Source: Neodiprion pinetum
Taxonomy: Eukaryota > Arthropoda > Insecta > Hymenoptera > Diprionidae
Direction of reading: 5' to 3'
DNA: 64,000 nt
Assembly: GCF_021155775.2 (NCBI RefSeq)
Contig: NC_060234.1
Location: 13,133,871-13,197,870 of the forward strand
The position numbers were made by a program, and so were the translations under genes. Shown in pieces: positions 11,779-20,439 of the stretch; position 1 is the stretch's first letter, and the number at the start of each line of letters is the position of its first letter. The notes under the pieces were generated by a model. The model made no database searches. It worked only from the letters and a program-made list of their open reading frames with translations, and was not told where the DNA came from.

Positions 11779-11966
11779 CTGTACCATGATGTATATGACA
11801 TTATTATGTAGGATGGGCAATAAGAACGCTCCGAAATATAAAAAATTGTACAACGATGCATATATCTGTCGATTGTCTGAAGTATAAAGAGGCATACTTG
11901 TTATGTGTCGGGTATAAAATAAAGAGACACATACGTTTTTTATAAGAAAATTCATTTATTCAAATG

Positions 11967-13253
11967 TTATATGTCCGATTTGTTCATCCAACTGCTGTGT
12001 GTATTGTCAAAACCTAACCATTCAACATATATTTTTCTTCCACGCTTCTTGAGCACCTTCTCCACCAGATAGATATCCGAATGAAAAACCTTGAGGAGCT
12101 CTTGTTCGTAGAAACCACCAGCGATGGGTTGATCTCGGTAGTCTTTGAGCTTGTACGTCACAGGATGGGTATTTTCCACTCGACTTATCGTGAATATTTC
12201 AGTCGTCCAATTGGGAGTGTAATCTTTCTCGAAGACATTTTTGAATTTGCTCATTCGAACTTTGTCGCCAGATTTGAACTTTGCCGATATGGTAGGTATC
12301 GCTCGAAGCCCTCCGTACGCCTGACGTAATAACAGCCTTTCGTTTGCAACGGTGACATCCGACGGTTTCATTTTCATGGTTCGGTGTTTGGCGTTGTTGT
12401 AGGCCGAAACCAAATCAAATGAGATGTCGAGCCACTTGTAGCTTCCTTGCATGCTGAACCGTGTCCACATTTCACCTTTCAGCGTGCGATTGAAACGTTC
12501 ACAGATCGAAGCCTTCCAATTACTGTACGTGGAGTAAAGTTTGATTCCGTAGCGTGTCATAAGCGATTCAAATTTCGAGTTGTAAAATTCCTTCTCTCTG
12601 TCGACGTGTAATTTTTTCGGTACCCGTCCTTGGACAAGCACAGATTCCATTGCCTTCGTAACATCATCTCCAGACTTGCTCTTTATCGGTACAGCCCACA
12701 CATATTTTGAAAAGATATCAATGACTGCGAGCATGTACTTGTAGCCTTTGTTTTGTCCAGCGTACGATGTCATATCAACAAGATCCGCCTGCCAGGTCTC
12801 GTCGATGCCGGCACGTCTACACGTCGACGCGGGTAATCCCGGCGTGCAGGCATATGCAGTTTCGTCACCAGTGCTTGCTTTTTCTCGTTCATATTCCAAC
12901 GCTCTTAGTCTGGTGTCCAATTTGGAAATGATTTCAGCGTTTCGAATCGACAGGTCCCTGTCTGTTTTGAAGTCTGTGTAGAAGGTATCCAAGGCTTTGT
13001 CCGTGGTGATCTCCAAAGCTTTCATCATTTGATCAAAGTTGTTGACTTGGTTTTGTAGCACGCTGAATTGTCGTCTCAAGGTTTTTAAAGTTACAGCATT
13101 GTTCGGCTCTGCGGGATCTGCGACATTGCACAGTCTCTTGTTCCGTATATCGTAATGCCCGTCTGCTGTTATTTGAAACCCGACACCCGGAGGACCGCGA
13201 GTGTTCGCGGCCGTGTTTTTATCCAGATACCATCCAAACACGTCGACGCTCAT
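11967..13253 (-). CDS. Chimeric retroviral-type integrase with chromodomain
   Basis: Open frame of 428 codons. Residues 150-260 form an RNase H-fold integrase core of the Polinton type, with acidic residues D157 (WQADLVDM), D218 (LHVDREKEF) and E252 (CERFNRTL), 33 residues between the last two. Residues about 393-428 form a chromodomain (VEKVLKK...YVEWLGFDNTHSSW). The first about 130 residues are not integrase: they begin MSVDVFGWYL and contain RGPPGVGF and a coiled-coil-like stretch, resembling a separate Polinton protein. The usual zinc-binding N-terminus of the integrase is missing. So this looks like an in-frame fusion made by internal deletion. The gene converges on polB, and an AATAAA for this strand lies just past its stop (about 11,953-11,958). 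Whether the fusion is functional is unknown. Confidence 0.9.
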   Translation of the reverse strand: MSVDVFGWYLDKNTAANTRGPPGVGFQITADGHYDIRNKRLCNVADPAEPNNAVTLKTLRRQFSVLQNQVNNFDQMMKALEITTDKALDTFYTDFKTDRDLSIRNAEIISKLDTRLRALEYEREKASTGDETAYACTPGLPASTCRRAGIDETWQADLVDMTSYAGQNKGYKYMLAVIDIFSKYVWAVPIKSKSGDDVTKAMESVLVQGRVPKKLHVDREKEFYNSKFESLMTRYGIKLYSTYSNWKASICERFNRTLKGEMWTRFSMQGSYKWLDISFDLVSAYNNAKHRTMKMKPSDVTVANERLLLRQAYGGLRAIPTISAKFKSGDKVRMSKFKNVFEKDYTPNWTTEIFTISRVENTHPVTYKLKDYRDQPIAGGFYEQELLKVFHSDIYLVEKVLKKRGRKIYVEWLGFDNTHSSWMNKSDI

Positions 13254-13330
13254 CTCGGTAATGAATGCAAAAACGATGAGAGCTGCTTAACAAATGATTC
13301 CTGCTTCGCGTCGTTCTTTGATAATGGAGA

Positions 13331-14185
13331 TTATTTCGTTTTGAGACTCGGATTTCCCACTGCCTGAGATGCAAGGAGTAAACGAAGACGCTCCACTAAC
13401 TCGTTTGGATCATCCCAGAAAACGTATTCCGTTTGAACACCTTGTCGAGTGATCATGACTTGCGGAAGTAGACCCCTACCCTTTCGTCGAGGTGATGGGA
13501 AATAATCCATCAATTCGGCAATGACATCTTTGAATTTGTAACTGTTATCGTTTTGAACAGCCCCATCGGATAAGTAATACTTTTTATGCGCGTTCGTTGC
13601 GAGGATTATATTTTTAAAATTTTCCCGATCTCCGGCGCTCACAGAAAAACCGTCAGGCTTCTTTTTGAACAAAAGTTCCAGCAAACCCTTCGTTTTCGGG
13701 TAAAGCGTATCGCCAATACGAATGTAGTCACTCTCAAAAGATATCAACGAATCACCAATCATTTGTCCGTTTGAGAGGTTGCGTACACCGTACACGTTGT
13801 CCAATTCACCTTTCGTCTTCGCATCTCTAATCAGTGCAAAATACTCATCCTCGATTTTCTCGACTGGTATTGCTACGATTGTTTCATCTCCTGCCGAAGC
13901 AAAGGAGTCGTCCATTTCCGAGACAGTTTCATTTTTCGTTTCATTTTTCATCTGCTTTATTTCTTCTTTAATTTCTTCCACCTCTTGTTTTACAGGTTTA
14001 GTATCTTTTGTAAGATACACCAGTCCTTGCAACGGAGTCACCACTGGTTTGAAAACGTCACTCAATTTCTGAGTCGTAGATTCCTTGCCCGACTTGAGCA
14101 ATCTGTGTTTTCGACGGATCGCAGCACTTGCTTGAGCGATCTGATGTAAGACATCTTTTTACTTGGAAATTTCAGAGCTCTGCAT
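13331..14185 (-). pseudogene. Conserved Polinton protein (DUF8207-like), start broken
   Basis: Open from 14,101 (256 codons), but protein-like sequence extends upstream to an ATG at 14,185; a TAA at 14,159-14,161 interrupts after eight codons, and the segment behind it (IAQASAAIRRKHRL) is typical of the family. The N-terminal third is lysine- and glutamate-rich, and the C-terminal half contains a conserved fold with YGVRNL, IGDSLISF, LLELLFKKKPDG and a basic SPRRKGRGLLP. This protein type recurs in arthropod Polintons; I associate it with domain DUF8207 from memory, not from a search. Function unknown. It lies 56 bp downstream of the ATPase gene on the same strand, so the two may share a transcript. 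Confidence 0.75.
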
Positions 14186-14241
14186 GTTGACGCAACTGAG
14201 TCTGCAACGCTACTGCGTCTCTCGCTCGAAAACGTTAGATT

Positions 14242-16196
14242 TTATTTCTTTTCCAGGCTAACAAAAGAATCGAATCCCCTCGTGTATCGTCCTTCGTTGA
14301 GCTCACTGTCTTTGTCGATCACCAGAAACCCGTACTTCTCACCGTTCCAGCATGCAGAGCACACACTTTTAAACTCTGTGTGAGACATATCGCCCAGTGA
14401 ACACATGACCTCCATATGACGTCATAGATAGGTCACATAGAGATCATCGACTTTTTACATAGATATGACATAAAAATGACTTTATTGATGACTCTGATAT
14501 GATGTCATGTAGTATGACATCATTATGACATAGTGCTGACATAAAATTTGACTTTTATATGACGTCATGATTGTGACTTAAATATTACGTAAATATTATG
14601 TCTTATCCCTATCATATGTGTGACGTCACATCAAAGTCATAAATTCATATATTATTTACGTAAGAAATAAATCATACAATTACATAAATTACAAGTCATA
14701 TTCTGACGTCAAAAGGATATCATAATACCGTCATATTCTTACGTAAGAAACAACTCATACTTTTACGTAAAATTGATGTACGATGAACGTCATACTTAAG
14801 CATCAGCTTCCGGTCATTCTTTTACATACGAGTGACATAATACTAATGTCACGACGGTATAAAAAAAAACGATCAACGATACTTTTCTATTCATGTTCTA
14901 TGTTGTATCATGTATTGATTTAATAATTCATAAGTGGAATTTCATATGACATTTCTCAATTTTTACTTTTATATTTAGTGTCCAAATTTAACTTACCGCA
15001 AATTCTCTTTAAATGCAAACATTAAATATATTTTTAACATTGAAAATATTAGGATATTGTCATAAATAAAATATATAAACTAATTTCAAAATTAATTATT
15101 ATATTGTAATAGAGGTACAGTAACAAAATAATCACTATTTATAAATGAAAAATATAAACATTTTGACTTTACAAGTTCTGTTGTAACAGTTATATTATTA
15201 TAAGCATTCTTAAATACTTTTTATCACTATGACATCAGAGTTATGTCATCGAGACGTCAGGTAAGTTATAATCATGTCAGCCAGACGTCACAATTTTTTA
15301 AGCAACTTTACATCACTATTTTACCTCAAATTTAAGTCATCTTGACGTCAGCTAAATAACAAGTACGTCAGCTGGACGTCATATTTTTGTAAGCTTCCGG
15401 TACCGACTTTACTTCTCTATGACATCAGAGTTATGTCATTTTGACGTCAGTTAAGTCATAATGATGTCAATTGGAGGTCATATTTACGTCATTTATCTTA
15501 CGTAAGAATCTTACGTCAGGAAGTGGGAAATTATGAGTCATATGTGACTCATATATGACTCACATCTTACGTAAATCATGACGTGACATGACGTCATTCT
15601 GACATCAGTTCGACATAATTGTGTTCACTGGGCGGTGTTCACATGGTCGTTGTATACGTGTCTCAGGTTCATTTCGTCTTGTTTAAATAACACGAGTAAG
15701 TTTACGTTGTCGCGCACGAGATGCTTGGGAATACGCGAGTACGTCTGACAGAGACAGAAACAGTCAATGTCAGATGTCTACCCATGCAAAAGTAGGCCCT
15801 AATATTGTCCCGCTTCTCGCACGCTACATCGTCAAATATGATTATTGAGTTGGACCGTGCTTCTTCCGGTGTAATCACTTGCTCACGATCGGTAAACGCA
15901 AAATACTCCGTATTCTCAACATTGTCCATCAATTGCTTCAACAATTGGTATTTAGGTTGGTTGGGAGATTTCGAGTAGATGTAGATATTTTCAAATCTGA
16001 GTCCGTTGGGATGGGTTATAAGTGTGAGCAACGCATTAGTTTTACCACAATTCGACGGTCCACAGAATATTGCACGTACACTACTCGGGAGTAATTCACC
16101 GTGCCGTTTGTGCCTTTTGACATTTTGCTCCGAAAGTTTGTCAAAATTTAACACGGGAAGCTTAGTAGGTTGTTTCTTAAGCCGCATCTCGGTCAT
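14242..16196 (-). pseudogene. Polinton DNA-packaging ATPase, frameshifted and split by an insertion
   Basis: FtsK/HerA-type packaging ATPase, which in virus-like Polintons would pump DNA into capsids. The first 164-codon frame (16,196 to 15,702) contains Walker A GPSNCGKT at residues 46-53 and Walker B IIIFDD at 118-123. A frameshift near 15,765-15,775 moves the family sequence (DCFCLCQTYSRIPKHL) to another frame. The gene is then cut by the element at 14,393-15,632. The C-terminal segment resumes at 14,392 (DMSHTEFKSV, YGFLVIDKDSE) and ends at a TAA at 14,242-14,244. The frame on the two sides of the insertion is in the same phase once one copy of its CG target duplication is discounted. Two independent lesions, so non-functional. 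Confidence 0.92.
14393..15632. mobile_element. Nested 1.24-kb non-autonomous element, CG target duplication
   Basis: Ends are inverted: CCCAGTGAACACA at the left and TGTGTTCACTGGG at the right, each bordered by CG (14,391-14,392 and 15,633-15,634). Because the interrupted ATPase frame is in phase only if one CG is counted as duplicated, the target duplication is 2 bp, CG. No coding capacity. The interior is built from many short palindromic words: TGACGTCA, TGACATCA and TTACGTAAG recur at short intervals throughout. Superfamily not assigned; piggyBac is excluded by the absence of TTAA. Confidence 0.88.
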
Positions 16197-16259
16197 GACT
16201 GATCGGATTTGCTGTAAATACTATGTTTTAAAGCACTTTTCTTCAGTCAACGCACGAAC
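16197..16259. promoter_or_regulatory. Divergent promoter spacer between ATPase and PLA2 genes
   Basis: Only 62-63 bp separate the start codons of the minus-strand ATPase and the plus-strand PLA2-like gene, so both promoters must sit here or overlap the coding ends. No clear TATA box was recognised. Confidence 0.45.
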
Positions 16260-16619
16260 ATGATCGCGTACAGAGGTAAACGAAGCAGCAGCAGGCGGCA
16301 ACATCGTGGCAAGGGTCTAGTGAATAAAATCATCAACAGTCTTCCAATCGAATTGCATGTACCTGGTTATCAGTACCGTGGGCCAGGTAAAAAATTAACA
16401 AAAAGACTCGCGCGGGGTGATCCGGGAATCAATCTTCTCGACGCAGCCTGCAAAGACCACGACATTGCTTACTCGCAGAATCGTGAAAATCTTGAAGTTA
16501 GAAACGAGGCTGATAGGATGTTGGCTGAGAAAGCTTGGAAACGGGTTCTCGCAAAGGACGCAAATTTGGGTGAAAAGGCAGCCGCTTGGGCAATAGCTAA
16601 TACAATGAAAGTAAAATAA
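16260..16619 (+). CDS. Polinton phospholipase A2-like protein
   Basis: Open frame of 119 codons, intact. After a basic N-terminus (residues 1-20) it contains a calcium-binding-loop motif YRGPG at 39-43 and the catalytic H67-D68 pair within DAACKDHDIAYS, the arrangement of the compact PLA2 domain known from parvoviral VP1 proteins and found in arthropod Polintons. The family role is release of virions from endocytic membranes; that this copy does so is inference. It begins directly after the divergent spacer and is followed 9 bp later by the hydrophobic-protein gene, suggesting a shared transcript. Confidence 0.88.
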   Translation: MIAYRGKRSSSRRQHRGKGLVNKIINSLPIELHVPGYQYRGPGKKLTKRLARGDPGINLLDAACKDHDIAYSQNRENLEVRNEADRMLAEKAWKRVLAKDANLGEKAAAWAIANTMKVK

Positions 16620-16628
16620 AAACTCGGA

Positions 16629-17040
16629 ATGGGAATTCGAAAATCAAAAAATGTGATCTTGAGAAAAATTATAAATGCTTTGAAACGTTCTATGGTTCCA
16701 AGCAACGATGCAAAAGTAACTATCGAATCTGCGCTGAAGGGAGCTGAAAACGCCGTTAAAAAAGCGGGTGGTAAATGTAAAGTGCGAACACCCCGCGTCC
16801 TACCAGTACCTTTAAAAATCGGTGGTTTTCTACCTTTTCTCATACCTTTTTTGCCGGTCTCAGCGCTACGGGTGCGTTAGTCGGTGGTGCAGCAGGTATA
16901 GCAAAGGCTGCGAACGATGCAAGTGCTGCTAAACGAGAACTGGGAAAGAGCAAACGACACAACAAAACTATGGAAGCTATCGCGTTGGGCAAAGGGCTTC
17001 GTATGAAACCATACAAAACAGGTGTTGGTCTCCGTCTTTC
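16629..17040 (+). pseudogene. Small hydrophobic/basic Polinton protein, frameshifted
   Basis: Starts at ATG 16,629 (MGIRKSKNVILRKIINALKR). A one-base frameshift near 16,845-16,850, in a T-run, moves the continuing family sequence to another frame: a glycine/alanine-rich hydrophobic segment (GALVGGAAGIAKA) and then a basic tail with KSKRHNKTMEAIALGKGL. The layout (basic N-terminus, hydrophobic middle, GKGL motif tail) matches a small protein often encoded before the capsid gene in insect Polintons, possibly a minor virion component. The C-terminal end runs straight into the truncated capsid sequence with no spacer, marking a deletion junction near 17,040. Confidence 0.7.
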
Positions 17041-17043
17041 AAA

Positions 17044-18158
17044 AAACTGGATGCGAAGCTACCACGTCGCTACCAGCATCACGATTTATGCATATTACCC
17101 AGCAAAAGTTCGGTACATATCCATGGACGACTCCTCAAACCTGATGGTACAGCTACTGTGAACACACAGTTCGTGAACAACGCAATCTGTCATTTGTTCG
17201 AAGAAATTCGCTACAAAATTAATGCAGTTGAAATTGATAGAAGCAAGAACGTTGGATTGACAAGTCTCATGAAGGGTTACGCTTCCCTGCACCCTGGTCA
17301 GACTTGGCTGATGGAGAACGCTGGATGGCTTGATGTAGAAGAAAAGAAAAAATCAACCGATGCCGAGGGTAATCTTGACGTACTGATACCGCCCAGCATG
17401 ATATTGGGTTGTGCCGAAGACTACCGTAAGATCGTTGTCAACGCGAAACATGAGTTAATTTCGACAAGATCAAAAACTGACATCAACGCAATCATGCAGA
17501 CTCAAAAGGAGGAATTCAAAATCACGATCAATGCAGTGAAATGGCTAATACCGTATTTGAAACTCGCGGATCAGAAAAAGTTGACCCACCAAATTTCATT
17601 CAGAAAGATCCGCCTATTCCGATGAGCTCCCGCAGTTGGGAATTATACGAATATCCCTTACTTCCCACAACATCGAAACACGTTTGGACTGTGAAAACTT
17701 CCACTCGGCTTGAAAAACCTCGGTAAGTCATTTTGGGTTTCCAAACAAGTCGAAAGAACAAGACCGGCAAGAACCCAAGTCATTTCGATCATTGCAATAT
17801 CACGGACGTCAAGCTATTTTTAAACTCTCAATCTTATCCGTACGGTAACCTGAACCTCAACAAGAGCCGCAATCTGTACGCGCTCCTGTACGAGATGTAC
17901 GCAAACTTCCAAGCCTTCCACTACGACAAGAACCCCGAGCCGTTGTTGATAAAGAGTGAATTCCTTCGAGACGTCCCCTTATTCGTTATCGATTGTCCAA
18001 AACGAAACGAATCTTTGAAGTACGAACCTGTCGACATCCGTCTTAAATTTGAAGCTAAAGCCAACTTTCCCGCTGAAACATCGGCGTACTGCTTGATTGT
18101 TCACGATCGTATTGTCGAATACAACCCGCTCAGTGGTGGGGTGAAAAAGTTGGTATAA
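17044..18158 (+). pseudogene. Polinton major capsid protein (double jelly-roll), N-terminally deleted and frameshifted
   Basis: Capsid-type sequence begins in mid-domain at about 17,044 without a start codon; the motif region HHDLCILPSKS then HGRLLKPDG precedes QFVNNAICHLFEEIRYKIN. The frame is open to 17,625, but the family sequence leaves it near 17,585 for another frame (IQKDPPIPMSSRSWELYEYP), meets a TAA near 17,724-17,726, and continues at 17,733-18,158 (SHFDHCNITDVKLFLNSQSYP to DRIVEYNPLSGGVKKLV). About 370 residues survive. In live elements this protein builds the icosahedral shell. Lesions: missing N-terminus, one frameshift, one stop. Assignment to double jelly-roll capsids rests on recalled family similarity, not on a search. 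Confidence 0.82.
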
Positions 18159-18299
18159 AAGCTGACTCGCTCCCACCATCTCGCACAGTTCAAAGCTGGA
18201 GCTTATCATTGACATACAAGGCTTCCGTAGACCTTCAACAATACCTTCACATTGAAAGAATAGGCTATAATTTCAATCTACTCGGAAGTATTTTTATTA

Positions 18300-18791
18300 A
18301 TGTTTTTCTTCAAGCCACCTCATGAATGGGATTGTTTGGACGTCAAATACAAAAGCCGAAATTCTTGGTTAGAACGCGATTTTCATGGTTTACCTTGGAG
18401 CTGTGAAACCATACCGTTTGAGGAAGTTTATTGGACCATTGAAGACAGGTTGTGCAAAGCTGAAATCGTGTACGCAAAAGGAGAAGAAAAACGAGATTGG
18501 TTGCTCAAAATTGTCCCCAAAGTTCAAATCATCGATATGCTGGACTTTGACTGTCCGTCGCTTCAAACCTTGCAAAAAACTTCAGCTGTGTCTCTAAGAT
18601 GTGACGTGCATACAATACCCAACGCAATCTGTGCAGCACAAAACGTTTTGATATTTGAAAATCAGCTACAAAATCATCATACTGTTCGAATGGCGAGGGT
18701 GTACGATTTGTTTTACTGCGCAGAAGCGTCTACAAGAACGGTCCCGCATTCCTGGCGAATATATCATCCTGGTTATGATACTGTTGAATAA
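18300..18791 (+). CDS. Polinton-associated 163-residue protein, unknown role
   Basis: Intact open frame between the capsid gene and the right inverted repeat. No motif of known enzymes; notable are a W-rich N-terminal part (EWDCLDVKYKSRNSWLER, LPWSC) and several cysteines. Its position and strand match a small conserved ORF seen in other insect Polintons. An AATAAA overlaps the stop codon and another follows at about 18,846. Function not inferred. Confidence 0.65.
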   Translation: MFFFKPPHEWDCLDVKYKSRNSWLERDFHGLPWSCETIPFEEVYWTIEDRLCKAEIVYAKGEEKRDWLLKIVPKVQIIDMLDFDCPSLQTLQKTSAVSLRCDVHTIPNAICAAQNVLIFENQLQNHHTVRMARVYDLFYCAEASTRTVPHSWRIYHPGYDTVE

Positions 18792-18966
18792 AATTATTGT
18801 ACTATCGTTGTGAAGTAATTGTCAACTGTACCCTAAAAATTGTAGTCAATAAAACTGTTTTTCAAAGAATATTCATGAATTAATTTCACACCTTTACCTG
18901 GGCTCTTAAGAGGGAATTTTTTTCAATACAAAGCTTATGTATCATTCAACCTTGCTACCTATGTAA

Positions 18967-19644
18967 AATTCAACGTCGCACCGCAATCCGTTGTCCGCAG
19001 GCCGCTCGCAATCAAGTTGAAGCTCGTCGGACGATTCCGAGAATTGCTTTCGTCTAACGATTCCGAGAATCTTTCAGGGTCAAAGAAGCTCTTTCTCACG
19101 GCCCCGGAGCGCCCGTCGTCAAGTCGAAACTTATCGAACGCATTGTTTGTCAGCCAACATTCGTTAAAGGCCGTGAGAATCTTCTCGAACCTTCTGGAAG
19201 CTCTCAAAACCTGACACATGCCAGGATTCTCGGTCGAACGTTCGCGGATTCACGAGGTCCGCTTGAACGCCTGAGGATTCACGGAGTGCGCTCGGTAATG
19301 CAGTTATCGATCCCGCTCGATGGCACGATTTTCTTTACCGACAAAGAGCACAATTCATCCCACAAAGGGTAATACTACTGCAATTTCAGGCATTTTTTAC
19401 CAGCGATCATGGTCCTTTAGAGGATTTCTTACCGACAATCATGGTCATTTGGAGGATTTTCTACCGACGATCATGGTCACTTGGGAGATTTTCTTACCGA
19501 CGAGCGGTCGGCAGAGCACATTTTATCTCACGAGAGTGGGGGTAACCTTCAAGGGTTTGCGTCTGGGATGCACGGATAGACGAATTAATCGGCTTGGTCG
19601 GTAAAGAAGGTGTTTCTATCCAGAACCGGCCTTGTTATACAACT
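18967..19644 (-). repeat. Right terminal inverted repeat of the Polinton
   Basis: Minus-strand match to 7,070-7,854. It lacks the internal duplication of the left copy but has its own small repeat (GATTCCGAGAAT twice, about 19,035 and 19,061). The two copies differ at many positions, so the element is old or the copies have not been homogenised. Confidence 0.9.
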
Positions 19645-19650
19645 ATAGTG
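19645..19650. repeat. Right target-site duplication ATAGTG
   Basis: Direct copy of the hexamer at 7,064-7,069, immediately outside the terminal CT of the Polinton. Confidence 0.93.
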
Positions 19651-19762
19651 TAACTTACCATGGCAATACTTCAAAACACAGAAATTAAAATCGAAACGTA
19701 GCATGCTACAGATAAGTAAAACTCGGCGAAGTCACAGGTAATCACCTTAGCAGTTATCATAT

Positions 19763-19962
19763 TGTTACAAAGAGTGAGGTCACCCGTCTTACCCCCTTTT
19801 AATGATCTAGTAATCATCATAGATAAAATAAGTTTATAAACTTTTTATGTCTTCAAAAAGAATAAGGCTGCTGCGTCAACTAACATTATTATAAAAACAG
19901 TCTCGTTTCAGACTTTGAACTAGAAACACGTTCTCTGCTATTAAAGCTTTTTCACAACATTT
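19763..19962 (-). repeat. Dispersed 200-bp repeat, copy A
   Basis: The minus strand of this block matches 32,393-32,590 with clear but imperfect similarity: shared runs include GCTTTAATAGCA, TAATGTT.GTTGA.GCAGC, GGTAAGACGGGTGA and GTAACAATATG. The pair faces inward in opposite orientation about 12.6 kb apart. No coding. Confidence 0.8.
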
Positions 19963-20164
19963 TATTTGCTCCTTTAATTTGTCTCATTAAATAAGCTCTC
20001 GAATCCTTATTAATTTTTGCAACGTCATAGAAGGTTACAATATGAATTCATAACAATTGTTAACCATATCAGAAAGATTATATCATATGATATTATAGAA
20101 CCGAGCATAGAAAATTACGAGAAGAAATAATCCTCGAAATCATCACATTATCAAATCAGTATAA

Positions 20165-20437
20165 GCTTGCACGAAGGCACCTGAAATTATTTAGAATCAA
20201 ATTTATCGCATACAATCCTAAAGAATCAGTTGAAATCACAATAAAACATATGAAATCACATAAAATCCCGTATAAATCGAGTTGAAATGATTTTCAAGCA
20301 GCGTGAAATCGTATACGATTCACTTGAAATCAATACGAAATCCTATGAAATAATGTGCATTCGCGTGAAATGATGTAAAATCAAAAAAATCAGATGAAAT
20401 CATTTGAAATCATCAGTAATCATCCGGAGTCACAGAG
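20165..20437 (+). repeat. Second degenerate TGAAATCA array
   Basis: More than 15 units of roughly 10-14 bp with the core TGAAATCA or close variants (agttgaaatca, cttgaaatca, gatgaaatca, tttgaaatcat). Same core and loose periodicity as the array at 1,141-1,335, and more degenerate. Confidence 0.7.
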
Positions 20438-20439
20438 TC

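Larger units (their letters stand above)
7070..19644 (+). mobile_element. Polinton/Maverick element, complete but degraded
   Basis: A 12,575-bp element. The left end starts AGTAGTATAACAAGGCC and the right end, on the minus strand, starts AGTTGTATAACAAGGCC. Inverted repeats extend roughly 680-785 bp inward. The 6-bp duplication ATAGTG flanks it. Gene order: polB (+), chimeric integrase (-), conserved 256-aa protein (-), packaging ATPase (-), PLA2-like (+), hydrophobic protein (+), capsid (+), 163-aa protein (+). It is shorter than the usual 15-20 kb. No adenovirus-like cysteine protease was found, the capsid lacks its N-terminal part, and the integrase lacks its normal N-terminus, consistent with internal deletions. 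A separate 1.24-kb element is nested in the ATPase gene. The intact TIRs and duplication show the ends have not been rearranged since insertion. Confidence 0.97.

Noticed and set aside
13779..14072. 97-codon plus-strand serine-rich frame
   Set aside because: Shadow of the conserved minus-strand Polinton protein.
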